A DNA stretch of 64,000 nt. Origin: Sphingobacterium sp. R2. GTDB taxonomy: Bacteria > Bacteroidota > Bacteroidia > Sphingobacteriales > Sphingobacteriaceae. The notes beneath the pieces were generated by a model that made no database searches, had not been told where the DNA came from, and saw only the letters and a program-made list of their open reading frames with translations. The stretch lies in contig NZ_CP142884.1 in the NCBI RefSeq assembly GCF_040760075.1, positions 434,001 through 498,000 on the forward strand, read 5' to 3'. Position numbers and translations under genes: made by a program. Positions 46,061 to 54,931 of this stretch are shown piece after piece (position 1 is the stretch's first letter; each line of letters starts with the position of its first letter).

Positions 46061-46206
46061 TAATTGATAAAATATCCAATGCAATTTTTATAATAGGCCT
46101 TTACTGGCTATTATGAATTTAATAATTGTTAGTCAAAGGCAATTTTAAATCTCCCAAAAATAAACAATTATTTGGCTTTCAGTATTTTAATTTGCAAATT
46201 CAACCC

Positions 46207-46947
46207 ATGGCTATATTAGAAAATGGGAATCTAAAAGGCTTGGTTGGAAACCTTGTCTTTCGAAAATCAAATGAAAAAACTATTGTGCAGACTGCCCCAG
46301 GGCGTAAAACAAAACAAACCAAGGGCACAAAAGCAGCTGCTACAGATTTTGGTCATGCGAGTACTGCAGGATCCCGCATACGACATATAATGGCAGAAGT
46401 TCACCTCAAATTGCACGATAGCAATATGCACAATCGCCTCATCAATCAGTTGAAAAGAGTCACCCGCCCAAATAGAGCGCCTCTGGGTGAAAAGACGATT
46501 CGAGGCGGAAAGATCGATCGGATAGTAAACTTTCAATTCAACGACAAATGCCATATGCATGACTACATGCATTTTGATCCAGAAATAAAATTGTTGGATA
46601 AAAAACAAATTGCCATAAAGTTCCCAAAATTTGACATGCAAAACGATATTCATCGTCCAAAATACTGTAATCTCATGAAGCTAAATCTGATGATTGTCGT
46701 ATTTAATTTCGACAAACAGATCTATGTCCGTAGCCACAAACACCAAATTCCGTTGAGCTTACAGGCAGATCCTAGAACTGTTGAATTGGAAGAATTACGA
46801 TTTGATGTGAACGATCGAGATGCTGAGACCGTACTTATTGGAATGAATATCGAATACTATGAAAGATTTCGCGAAGATTATGCCCTGCTAAATAGTAAAG
46901 ATCTGCATCCTGCGGCAATTGTTGGTGCATTTATTATTGAATCTTAA
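46207..46947 (+). CDS. DUF6266-family protein
   Basis: The 246-residue protein begins MAILENGNLKGLVGNLVFRK, continues KTIVQTAPGRKTKQTKGTK, and has the conserved N-terminal layout of DUF6266, a Bacteroidota family whose members often occur in several divergent copies per genome. The rest is beta-rich with charged segments. An alternative TTG start 81 bases upstream gives an atypical N-terminus and is rejected. Function unknown. The G-x-x-G-N-x-x-F N-terminus recalls nucleic-acid or structural proteins, but nothing firmer can be said. Confidence 0.7.
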   Translation: MAILENGNLKGLVGNLVFRKSNEKTIVQTAPGRKTKQTKGTKAAATDFGHASTAGSRIRHIMAEVHLKLHDSNMHNRLINQLKRVTRPNRAPLGEKTIRGGKIDRIVNFQFNDKCHMHDYMHFDPEIKLLDKKQIAIKFPKFDMQNDIHRPKYCNLMKLNLMIVVFNFDKQIYVRSHKHQIPLSLQADPRTVELEELRFDVNDRDAETVLIGMNIEYYERFREDYALLNSKDLHPAAIVGAFIIES

Positions 46948-47040
46948 AAGCAAAATATAGACATAGGCACTATAGAGAAAGAAATACCTTAATTGTTCAT
47001 TATTGATATCACCGAAGAGGCGATTCGATTAAACACGCTA

Positions 47041-47960
47041 TTACAGTTTCTCAATCTCCTCAATTGACAATCCTATAATATCAGCTATGACCTTGGAATC
47101 AAAACCACTCTTCAACATCTTTAAGGCTGAGATTCGCTTCTCAGCTTCAGCCTTCGCTCGTTCCTCTTGCCGACCTTTTTCTATTCCCTTTTCCATGCCT
47201 TTTTTAATGCCTTTTTCCATGCCTATACGTTCCGCTGTAAGGCGAATGCTTTCCGCATCTCTTTTATCCTTAAGGCTCAATTCATATGCTTTCATATCTT
47301 CTGAATTTAGATTTGACACCTCTCCTATGTCAAAGATAAGACCAAAGACACGCTTATCCAAAAATTTCGGTATTTCATTGAGTTTAGACATATGTTTGAA
47401 AAGATAAAGCCACATGTCCATAAAACTTTTTATCTCAACCTCCTCTTTGCGAAAATTAGGCAACAAAGAAGTTTAAAGCCTAACTTATCGTAAAACTGTT
47501 CACCTTTCTCACGATCACAAAGTACTACATCATAATAGTATCGATCATTATCAATGTTATCCGATGCAAAATTAAGAATACCAATGAAATAAACTTCTGG
47601 TAGCTCATAGGTATTTCCGCTATGTCCGCGTGGAACTAATGTATGTATAAGACGCGAGCTGTAATAAACCATACGATCACGAAAAAAGTCTTGGGGAAGT
47701 TGTTGCATTTCGATAATGAAATGACTATTGTCATCACTGGTACAATAGAGGTCAAAAATGACTTTACGATTGTGTTCGTGTTCACCAATACGCTCTGTGG
47801 GGCGATATTCCAGATCGCGAATAACTTTTTCCCCAGCAAATAGGCCGTTAAGGAAATGGATCAGATTTTCTTTACCACTTCTGGGGCCAAAGTACAGTTT
47901 CATACCAAAATCGGTGCACATATCTACATATTTGCCCAAGAGATTATTCTGCTTTTTCAT
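47041..47960 (-). pseudogene. PD-(D/E)XK nuclease-family 'transposase' (Rpn-like), frameshifted
   Basis: The N-terminal part (47960-47430) starts KQNNLLGKYVDMCTDFGMKL and has the nuclease core: KVIFDLYCTSDDNSHFIIEM with the D and E-x-Q catalytic residues. The C-terminal part (47466-47041) continues with LPNFRKEEVEIKSFMDMWLY, then the EKGIKKGMEKGIEKGRQEE repeats and a short helical end. In intact relatives these form one protein of about 300 residues. The join at about 47461-47469 needs one additional base (as in TGTTTG for TGTTG). Such genes are linked to recombination and to genome variation. This copy is probably inactive unless the frame is wrong. Confidence 0.8.
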
Positions 47961-48040
47961 AAACTACATAATTGATTATTTGAATGAAAATACAAATAAA
48001 ATACACTGAAAGCTAAAAATATTAGTTTTTTTTATTCTGA

Positions 48041-48307
48041 TTAAATCGCTCGATTGTAAAGAAGTACTTTAATTTTTAACATGCCGTATTTGCAGGCAAG
48101 AATGAATTTCTTAGCTGTTTTTCTTTGTTTAGGTGTAGCTGAGTTATGATGGGAATAGCTTAACATCCACATAAAGTCTTTTAACAGTTTTTCTACTTTA
48201 ACATGGAGTATCGCACATAACATTCTGAGATTACTTGGAATATCCAATTTGAGGTCTCTAACCTTTGAACCATACATTTCGTCGATTTCGGCATACTTAT
48301 GATACAT
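48041..48307 (-). CDS. Small protein of unknown function
   Basis: This 88-residue frame starts MYHKYAEIDEMYGSKVRDLK and has ILHVKVEKLLKDFMWMLSYS, followed by a basic C-terminus. It resembles small helical hypothetical proteins that I recall from other Sphingobacteriaceae, where the C-terminal part is longer, so this one may be truncated. It is divergent from an XRE regulator gene 207 bases away. The absence of signal peptide or membrane segment suggests a cytosolic protein. Confidence 0.5.
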   Translation of the reverse strand: MYHKYAEIDEMYGSKVRDLKLDIPSNLRMLCAILHVKVEKLLKDFMWMLSYSHHNSATPKQRKTAKKFILACKYGMLKIKVLLYNRAI

Positions 48308-48501
48308 GTCTACCGTTACAACCTTGTTTTAACCTTTCTTCTTCATATCAAGTCTATTTTGATTTGCACAAATAAACACATCTCTATCTACGTACCGAAC
48401 CAAAACCACTTGTAAAATACCTAACATAATTTGTATCACACTAGGATTTCTTGTTTTGTACCATCTAAAGATATTTCGTATCTTAAACACTTAATATTTG
48501 C

Positions 48502-48509
48502 TAACTTTG
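48502..48509 (+). promoter_or_regulatory. -7 box for the XRE regulator
   Basis: TAACTTTG is a full TAnnTTTG match and ends 5 bases before the ATG at 48515, again close to leaderless. It supports that ATG over one 84 bases upstream. Confidence 0.5.
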
Positions 48510-48514
48510 GATTT

Positions 48515-48922
48515 ATGAGTACAACCAGCGCAACAAACCATATAGGAAGAAAAATCTGTCGTATCCGCGAACTGCGTGGTATGAAACAGGCATTCGAATT
48601 GGGTGTAAGCCAACAAGCTGTATCCAATATGGAGCGTAGTCCTGAGATAGAAGTAAGTCTATTGGCTCAGGTAGCGGAAGCATTAGGTGTTACGCCTGAA
48701 GCCATTGAGAACTTTGATGAAGAAGCAGTGTTTAATATTATAAATAACACTTTTACAAGCCACGACACATCTACACTAAATGCAATAAATATACATCCGA
48801 ACTTTAATCCGCTTGATAAACTCATCCAAGCATATGAAGAAAATAAAAGGCTCTACGAACGCCTTTTGGAAGCCGAAAAAGCTAAGGTGGAGTATTTAGA
48901 AAGGCTGCTAAAGAATAGATAA
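48515..48922 (+). CDS. XRE-family regulator with shortened HTH
   Basis: This 135-residue protein has an N-terminal helix-turn-helix (IGRKICRIRELRGMKQ, then ELGVSQQAVSNMERS and LLAQVAEALGVTPEAIENF), a middle linker, and a C-terminal coiled-coil (LIQAYEENKRLYERLLEAEK). In the HTH the usual spacing 'GMKQ-EALA-ELGVSQ' is shorter here: GMKQ is followed directly by AFELGVSQ, so about three residues of the first HTH helix seem missing. That could weaken DNA binding. Regulators of this form with an FNPLDKL motif are common in Bacteroidota. Start chosen by the -7 box. Confidence 0.82.
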   Translation: MSTTSATNHIGRKICRIRELRGMKQAFELGVSQQAVSNMERSPEIEVSLLAQVAEALGVTPEAIENFDEEAVFNIINNTFTSHDTSTLNAINIHPNFNPLDKLIQAYEENKRLYERLLEAEKAKVEYLERLLKNR

Positions 48923-48994
48923 TCCATTATCTAAAGCGATCTGATATCGAATGTTATTAGACGGAATTAATGATATAAATCAATGAAGTTTATG

Positions 48995-49031
48995 AAAACG
49001 CGGAGAATAAGCAGTTTATTCTCCGCGTTTT
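48995..49031. terminator. Bidirectional terminator after the XRE gene
   Basis: AAAACGCGGAGAATAA pairs with TTATTCTCCGCGTTTT around a five-base loop, with a T run on the plus side. It also serves the minus strand. Confidence 0.9.
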
Positions 49032-49132
49032 TTGCGGTAAATAACCCATATATTTACCACATATACTTTAGAGATCGATGAAAATTAATTGATAAACAAT
49101 TTCAGCCTGATTAAAAAGTTCAGAAATGAATA

Positions 49133-50797
49133 TTATTTCAAACTATCCAATCTACTATAGATCATTGCCTTAAAAGTTCGTTGGCGGCTCGACCAAGCGT
49201 CTGGCTTGAACAATATCTTAATGACATCGCTTTCATAATTATCGGTTATCTTGAGAATCAGTTGTTCAAGTGCGGATGGATCCGTACGATAATCAATCTG
49301 TACATTAGCTGCGATAGCACGCAAGAATCTTAGCTTATCGTGGGCATAAAGATATTTCCAAAATTTCAGTAGTACAGAAGGACGAACACGATAATCTATC
49401 ACCTCAAGCATTTTTTTATAATTCTTTTCATATTCCAATATCCTGAAATACAGCTCATCATACCCTGCATATTCCATATTATTGCGAAGCATACTCAATG
49501 TCCTCGTCCTAAATTTCTTATTGAGCTCCTCATCGTTGGAATGATCCATGATAAAAATGAAATCAGCGATATTTGGATCACTTAAAAATTTTTCCATTTT
49601 AATATGGGCAAGCTTGCTAAAATCGCCAATATCAGCATATAAATCCTCTAAAATCTCCAAAAAAGGATCATTATAATTTGAATTTACATTGCCAGCGATA
49701 ACCCTGTTGCAATAATCAATCGCTTTGTTGGGATCATGATCTCTTATTGCTTCTATTAATTTCAAATTATACTTAGCTTCCCATTGGCGGGGTACAAAAT
49801 AATCAGCACTGTCGTCAAACATATTATTCTCAAGCAATACATCTAAAAAAAAGCTATCGACAACTATGTCCATGCGATAGCCCCCTACTAAAAGGGATGC
49901 AATCATATCCTCTATTTTGGCAGCCAGGAATCGTTTTCGATCCGTCGAAGAGCTTTTATAGATCAGTATAAATAATTCCAACATCCCCCCCTGTGAGCTT
50001 TCATCCGCCCACATTTTATCCCAATACGCATTTGTCAATGTTACCCACTGTATGTCAGAATCAACATGAGCAATGATTCCAGCGATTTTCAAATTTCCGG
50101 TTTCAATAAACTTTCTAAAACGCGTACCGGTATAGAAAACGCTATATTCAAGATCGAAAACAGTATTATAGACTGCCGAAAACAAATCGATGATCTTCTC
50201 ATTTCCAATATTCAAGGCTAAATACTCCCAAAAAGGCTCAAGAGCCTTTTCCCATAGCTGCGCAATCTTCTTTACTTCCGAAGCTTCGACTTTCTTGCGT
50301 TTCCCCACCACCGAGGCAACCGCATCTTTTAAAATCTTCGCGACGTCTGTTTCTTGATATTCATGCTTATTTTTCCCAAATTTCAACAGAAACTGTAATT
50401 CAATATCTTTATTGGATTTGAAAAGTTCCAACAGCCAGGAGGCTAACACTTCCTGTTCCAAGGTCAATAATAACTGTTCACTTTCTTTAACTTTTTTTAT
50501 TCTGCCTTCCTTTGTATTATTTTTCTTTATTGGGCTCTGCCTCTCCCCAGGTAAGAATTGCATTAAGATCGCTATTTGATGTAAACAATAGGCATCTTTA
50601 CGCCCACAGTCGCAAGAATGACCGACAACAACATCTTTATCCAACTGGACATTAATATCATAAGATTCCTCCCCCTCATCTACATAAGCCACAAAATTTC
50701 CTTTTACTTCAACTTCTTCCAATTCACGAACGACGAGTTTTTTAGCTTGTGTAAGCTTAGTTTCACTCTGTTTAGCTAAGATCTGTGCTATTCTCAT
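49133..50797 (-). CDS. SWIM zinc-finger protein
   Basis: The 554-residue protein has an N-terminal SWIM domain: CDCGRKDAYCLH near residues 67-78 matches C-x-C-xn-C-x-H. The remainder is a long helical region without clear repeats, low in G, with VVGKRKKVEASEVKKI and many L/K/D/E residues. SWIM domains bind DNA or protein and occur in helicase-linked and other proteins; nothing more specific is seen. The first in-frame ATG lies 39 bases further upstream, but the ATG before RIAQILAKQ gives a more natural start. It is alone on the minus strand, with mnmD behind it. Confidence 0.75.
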   Translation of the reverse strand: MRIAQILAKQSETKLTQAKKLVVRELEEVEVKGNFVAYVDEGEESYDINVQLDKDVVVGHSCDCGRKDAYCLHQIAILMQFLPGERQSPIKKNNTKEGRIKKVKESEQLLLTLEQEVLASWLLELFKSNKDIELQFLLKFGKNKHEYQETDVAKILKDAVASVVGKRKKVEASEVKKIAQLWEKALEPFWEYLALNIGNEKIIDLFSAVYNTVFDLEYSVFYTGTRFRKFIETGNLKIAGIIAHVDSDIQWVTLTNAYWDKMWADESSQGGMLELFILIYKSSSTDRKRFLAAKIEDMIASLLVGGYRMDIVVDSFFLDVLLENNMFDDSADYFVPRQWEAKYNLKLIEAIRDHDPNKAIDYCNRVIAGNVNSNYNDPFLEILEDLYADIGDFSKLAHIKMEKFLSDPNIADFIFIMDHSNDEELNKKFRTRTLSMLRNNMEYAGYDELYFRILEYEKNYKKMLEVIDYRVRPSVLLKFWKYLYAHDKLRFLRAIAANVQIDYRTDPSALEQLILKITDNYESDVIKILFKPDAWSSRQRTFKAMIYSRLDSLK

Positions 50798-50933
50798 TTT
50801 GATTTCTATTTCTGCCCAACCAGTTATTGCTATCACCTGTCACCGACATACTATTGCTCATTCTAACCGTCTTAGTACGCGCATACTAATTTATATTCTC
50901 TTTCTCACATAGACATATAGGACAGTAAGCTTC

Positions 50934-51599
50934 TTAAAGTTTCGTCGCCCGTAACATTTCCCTTTTTCCAGGTGCACCGGGAGCCTTCTCAATAGAAAAG
51001 CCTAAAGATTTCATACTACGTTTAAGATTACCCGTAATCGCATAAGTCACAAAGACGCCCCCCGGTTTAACAAACTGCGCAACATGTGCTAATGCCGCAT
51101 CGTTCCACATTTCGGGCTGATGTATGGCAGCAAAAGCATCAAAATATACGACGTCAAATTGTTTTTCTGTTTGAAAATCCATCAATAAAGTATGAGCAAT
51201 AGTGAGTCGTAAACGTTCATGAATTTGCATCTCCTGCTGCAATGCAGCTTCATAGCAATTCAGGTAAGATGACCACACTGTTGAATCCACAGTGTCGTTA
51301 TACCCTGTCTCGGCAATGGTCATCAGTGGCAAAGGAAAACCCTCAATTCCAACATAGTCTACCTGAAATGACCTGTCCCGAATGAAATCGGCTGTCTGAA
51401 GAAAATTAAGTCCGGTACCAAATCCAACTTCCAAGATAGCAACATCCGAAGCTCCTGTCTTTTGCACATAGTGATCCAAACCTGTTTTGATAAACACATG
51501 CTTACTTTCCTGTACGGCCCCATGTGTTGAATGATAACATTCGCCGATCTCGGCATTGTACAATGTCTTCGAGCCATCTCCGGTCGTTACAAAATTCAT
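50934..51599 (-). CDS. mnmD: tRNA 5-methylaminomethyl-2-thiouridine methyltransferase MnmD
   Basis: This 221-residue SAM-dependent methyltransferase matches the MnmD domain (N-terminal half of E. coli MnmC): NFVTTGDGSKTLYNAEIGEC, YHSTHGAVQESKHVFIKTG, the SAM-binding ILEVGFGTGLNFL, then FDVVYFDAFA and PGGVFVTYAITGNLKRSM. It makes the last methylation of mnm5s2U34 in tRNA. The stand-alone form without MnmC2 is normal outside gamma-proteobacteria. Longer in-frame starts exist up to 51716 but do not fit the family. Confidence 0.92.
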   Translation of the reverse strand: MNFVTTGDGSKTLYNAEIGECYHSTHGAVQESKHVFIKTGLDHYVQKTGASDVAILEVGFGTGLNFLQTADFIRDRSFQVDYVGIEGFPLPLMTIAETGYNDTVDSTVWSSYLNCYEAALQQEMQIHERLRLTIAHTLLMDFQTEKQFDVVYFDAFAAIHQPEMWNDAALAHVAQFVKPGGVFVTYAITGNLKRSMKSLGFSIEKAPGAPGKREMLRATKL

Positions 51600-51877
51600 T
51601 TTTCTTATACTCATTATTAAAAATCTAATAGCCTTATCTCCCTCCCCCAACAAGACATAAACAAGGTCTTCATGAATCTTCGGTTCCATTCGACACAACA
51701 CGCCTCTATACTCCAACTTTCTACCTGCAACCGCGACGGTATGCTATCAGAAGATTCGTTCAAAGATAAAAAGCCGGTTCGAATAAACTCCGATTAATCT
51801 TTATCAAAACGTAAAATGAAAATAATAGATAAAAAGATTATTTTAGCGCCGTAAACACGAAACAATCACTGAACCTA

Positions 51878-53128
51878 ATGGCATACTCGGCAAAAACTTT
51901 TATACAGCACTACGGCAGCATCTTACTCCTGCTTCTTGGCATCAGTATCGGAAGTTTACTTGGTATCTTTTTTCCACATTTTGTGGATAACCTTAAACCA
52001 ATTGGGGATATCTTTCTCAATCTGCTATTCGTCAGTGTTATACCCCTCGTCTTTTTCGCAATAGCTTCGTCTGTGGCCAATATTGAAGGTGACAGTGTGC
52101 TGGGCAGAATTATTGGCACAATGTCATTCGTATTTGTTCTGGGCATTGTCGTTGCAGGAGTATCGACCATATTCTTTCTCTACTTATTTCCAGTACAGGC
52201 CCCACTCGCCATCGAACAGGGAAACACTATCATGGATACAGCCGTTCATGACTCCTGGGGTGAAAAGATGGTTCGATTCCTGACTGTTAGTGAATTTTCC
52301 AGTCTCTTATCCCGGCAGAATATGCTTGCCTTTGTCATATTCTCATTTTTGGTAGGTATCGCCACACGCAGGTCTGGCAGCTCCGCTGATATATTCCGAA
52401 AATTCATCAATTCCGGAAATGCCGTCATGGGCAATTTACTGGTCATGGTCATGAAATTGGCTCCGATAGGTCTCGGCGCTTATTTTGCCTATCAAGTTGG
52501 TACCCTTGGCCCACAGCTCTTTGGCTTCTATGCCAAACCCATTGGCCTCTATTATCTCTTTGGGGTACTCTACTTCTTCGTGGTATTTAGTGTCTTTGCC
52601 TTTCTTGCATCTGGTCTCAAAGGTGTCAAACGCTATTGGAAAAACAATATTTTACCTTCGCTGACTGCCCTCAGCAGCTGCAGCAGTCTTGCGACCATGC
52701 CGGCCAACTTACTGGCAGCAAAACAAATTGGCATCCCCGATACGGTAGCCAGCGTCGTCATTCCTTTGGGCACGACCTTACATAAACATGGTTCAGCTAT
52801 TGCCTGTATCTTTAAAATTTACATTGCGCTGCTGTTGAGTGGACAAGAATTCTTTGAACCAAGCAATATGATCATGGCGGTCGGAATCACCTTGTTGGTC
52901 AGCATCGTTGCCGGCGGTATTCCAAACGGGGGATATATCGGTGAGATGCTCATCATATCGGTTTATCAAATGCCGACTGAGGTGATTCCTTCAATTATGA
53001 TCATTGCGACATTAGTAGATCCGTTAGCGACGATGCTCAACGCGACCGGCGATACGGTCGCTGCAATGCTCACTACCCGCTTCATAGGACAAAAACTGGC
53101 AGACCCAGTCCCAGCAAATCAGGTTTAA
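51878..53128 (+). CDS. Dicarboxylate/amino acid:cation symporter (DAACS)
   Basis: This 416-residue inner-membrane protein has eight helices plus two hairpins, as in GltPh. SLTALSSCSSLATMPANLLA corresponds to the serine-rich hairpin HP1, HKHGSAIACIFKI replaces the helix-7 'NMDGT' region, GIPNGGYIGEMLI is hairpin HP2, and DPLATMLNATGDTVAAML is helix 8. The absence of the usual NMDGTA suggests a divergent substrate. Transport is expected to be cation-coupled uptake of an acidic or neutral amino acid or dicarboxylate. The convergent LpxR-like gene lies 78 bases away. Confidence 0.9.
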   Translation: MAYSAKTFIQHYGSILLLLLGISIGSLLGIFFPHFVDNLKPIGDIFLNLLFVSVIPLVFFAIASSVANIEGDSVLGRIIGTMSFVFVLGIVVAGVSTIFFLYLFPVQAPLAIEQGNTIMDTAVHDSWGEKMVRFLTVSEFSSLLSRQNMLAFVIFSFLVGIATRRSGSSADIFRKFINSGNAVMGNLLVMVMKLAPIGLGAYFAYQVGTLGPQLFGFYAKPIGLYYLFGVLYFFVVFSVFAFLASGLKGVKRYWKNNILPSLTALSSCSSLATMPANLLAAKQIGIPDTVASVVIPLGTTLHKHGSAIACIFKIYIALLLSGQEFFEPSNMIMAVGITLLVSIVAGGIPNGGYIGEMLIISVYQMPTEVIPSIMIIATLVDPLATMLNATGDTVAAMLTTRFIGQKLADPVPANQV

Positions 53129-53206
53129 AGCCTAACATGCAAGTTATTCAGCTTAAGTTTAATCAATCAGAGCTATAATAGTGGAAATTGGTTTTTGTCT
53201 AACATA

Positions 53207-54178
53207 TTAAAAGCGGTAAGCAAAGAATAACTGTCCGTATTGATGTCGATGGAAGACAGACTTAAGCTCCGTGGAATTGAAAATGTAATTAATGCCGTAA
53301 TTAACCTTATGGTCAGACCAGTTGAATCCTACGCGATGAGTAAGCATCCACGGTTCAATCTGATATAATTCACCGATCGGATCATCTTTCCCCAATCCCC
53401 CCTGTATAGTGGAATTATAAAAAACCCGTGTCAAACTAGGCTGATAGACAAAGTACCATTCCTTCTCGTTGTTACTTCTGGCCTGCGTTAGATGTCCACG
53501 GGTAAAGGTCGATGCATGGTACGATTTGAGTTTACCTGCACGTATCGGAATTCCTGCCTCGATGTTGGTATTGTTCATGCCCAGCACGCCTCTTCCCATT
53601 ACGCCAAGATCAAAGGACTGCGAACCATTCCGGTAAATTCCTTTGAGATATTTCGCCTGCATATCCACACCAAATGCATTGTGCAGCTCCGTTTCCCAAC
53701 CTGTTGCCTTATACAGTCCAAAAAGGTGGTGAATAAACTTCTGTGCTTCTTCACCATATGATCTGGAGCCAATTTGCCCAAATTCCACCTTTAGTTCCAC
53801 AACCTGATCCGCCTTTAAAAACCGGGCTGCACCTGCGCTCAAATAAAGGTAACCTGCAAAAGGTCGGTCGTATGTCCTATTTTGCCGGCGATAGTCCACT
53901 ATGCTAATGCCGTTATAGATTCGTTGTCCAATTTCAAAGTCCAAAACAGTATTGGACGTCTCCACCTCGCTTCTGGGTTGTATTGCCACACGATAATTGA
54001 CATTGATACCATTCGTATAATATCTATCCTGGCCCACCAAGAGGTAAACATCATTATCATTTTGGATAGAAAGTTCGTGTTTACGGAATTTCACCTGCCC
54101 AAGCACAAGAAAACACGAAGATAATAGGGATAATAGGAGCCCTAAGGATCGCAAACCAACACTCATATTAACAGGCAA
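53207..54178 (-). CDS. LpxR-like outer-membrane lipid A 3'-O-deacylase (DUF2219)
   Basis: This 323-residue protein has a signal peptide ending in VLG|Q near residue 28 and a beta-barrel body that ends in an aromatic residue (AYRF). The first strand contains IQNDNDVYLLVGQDRYYTNG, typical of LpxR, where the N-D pair belongs to the calcium-dependent active site; QKFIHHLFGLYKATGWETEL in the middle supplies the catalytic-type His region. LpxR removes the 3'-acyloxyacyl group of lipid A. Close LPS glycosyltransferase genes fit this role, but activity is inferred. A second start at 54166 is possible. Confidence 0.85.
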   Translation of the reverse strand: MPVNMSVGLRSLGLLLSLLSSCFLVLGQVKFRKHELSIQNDNDVYLLVGQDRYYTNGINVNYRVAIQPRSEVETSNTVLDFEIGQRIYNGISIVDYRRQNRTYDRPFAGYLYLSAGAARFLKADQVVELKVEFGQIGSRSYGEEAQKFIHHLFGLYKATGWETELHNAFGVDMQAKYLKGIYRNGSQSFDLGVMGRGVLGMNNTNIEAGIPIRAGKLKSYHASTFTRGHLTQARSNNEKEWYFVYQPSLTRVFYNSTIQGGLGKDDPIGELYQIEPWMLTHRVGFNWSDHKVNYGINYIFNSTELKSVFHRHQYGQLFFAYRF

Positions 54179-54504
54179 TTGTAAAATTCATGTGAAATCA
54201 TCGGAAATAAAAAATCAAATCTTATCTCAAATTATTGAAAAGCATTGGTATACGTCATATTTTTCAAACCAATTTAATCTATTTAGAATAGATATAAATA
54301 ATATGGAAAAGTTGCATTATTCCTTTCTTAGCGAATCTATTTGTAATTTTGCATTCGATTAGGTGTCAAATGTAAGAAATTCGGGATTTTTATAAGAAGT
54401 GATCTAAATATTTTACCTAGTAAACATCATCACCAAAACAAAGAAACTGAGTGAAACGATTTATGTTTTCGATATAATCAAGCACTTATAAATAAGTAAA
54501 TACA
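54179..54504. other. Divergent gap between lpxR-like gene and ccmE
   Basis: This 326-base AT-rich region shows a -7 box TAATTTTG at 54344-54351 on the plus strand, about 150 bases before ccmE, and nothing clear for the minus strand. No gene or hairpin is seen. Confidence 0.4.
54344..54351 (+). promoter_or_regulatory. -7 box for the ccmE-ccmF operon
   Basis: TAATTTTG matches TAnnTTTG. The -33 element is weak, and the leader would be long. Confidence 0.35.
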
Positions 54505-54912
54505 ATGAAAAAAAGTTCAATTATTCTAATCGCTATCATCGCTGTCGCCATTGCCATGATACTTGTTATCTACACCGATTCAAGTACGTATTCGACATTT
54601 ACCGAAGCTAAAGAAAAGAAAACCGAACTGTATGTCGTAGGTCAATTAAATAAGGAAAAAGCGCTTCACTATGATCCTAAGACCGACGCCAACAAATTCT
54701 CGTTTTTCATGTTCGACAATGATGGCACAGAGTGTGAAGTGATTTTTAAGGGCGCCAAACCTCAGGATATTGAACGTTCAGAGCAAATTGTATTGACCGG
54801 TAAAATGGATGGAAATGTGTTTAGGGCGAGTAAGATCTTAATGAAATGTCCGTCAAAATATAACGATAAATCGGTCGTTACCGAGATCAATGCGACTGCT
54901 TTCAATAATTAA
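54505..54912 (+). CDS. ccmE: Cytochrome c maturation heme chaperone CcmE (CxxxY type)
   Basis: This 135-residue protein has an N-terminal membrane anchor (IILIAIIAVAIAMILVIY) and an OB-fold (VVGQLNKEKALHYDPKTD ... VLTGKMDGNVFRASKI). CcmE carries heme to CcmF outside the inner membrane. In classical CcmE the heme is bound to a His in LAKHxxxY; here the matching place reads MKCPSKY, with Cys115 in place of His and Tyr119 conserved. This is the CxxxY variant also known in archaea and Desulfovibrio. It is 19 bases upstream of ccmF. No ccmA-D genes are nearby. Confidence 0.9.
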   Translation: MKKSSIILIAIIAVAIAMILVIYTDSSTYSTFTEAKEKKTELYVVGQLNKEKALHYDPKTDANKFSFFMFDNDGTECEVIFKGAKPQDIERSEQIVLTGKMDGNVFRASKILMKCPSKYNDKSVVTEINATAFNN

Positions 54913-54931
54913 TTTGTAAAATCAATTTTCA

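Noticed and set aside
45794-46067. Two overlapping frames of 82 and 63 codons as protein genes
   Set aside because: They overlap in different phases, lack a promoter box, and have composition unlike known proteins; the stretch is better treated as non-coding.
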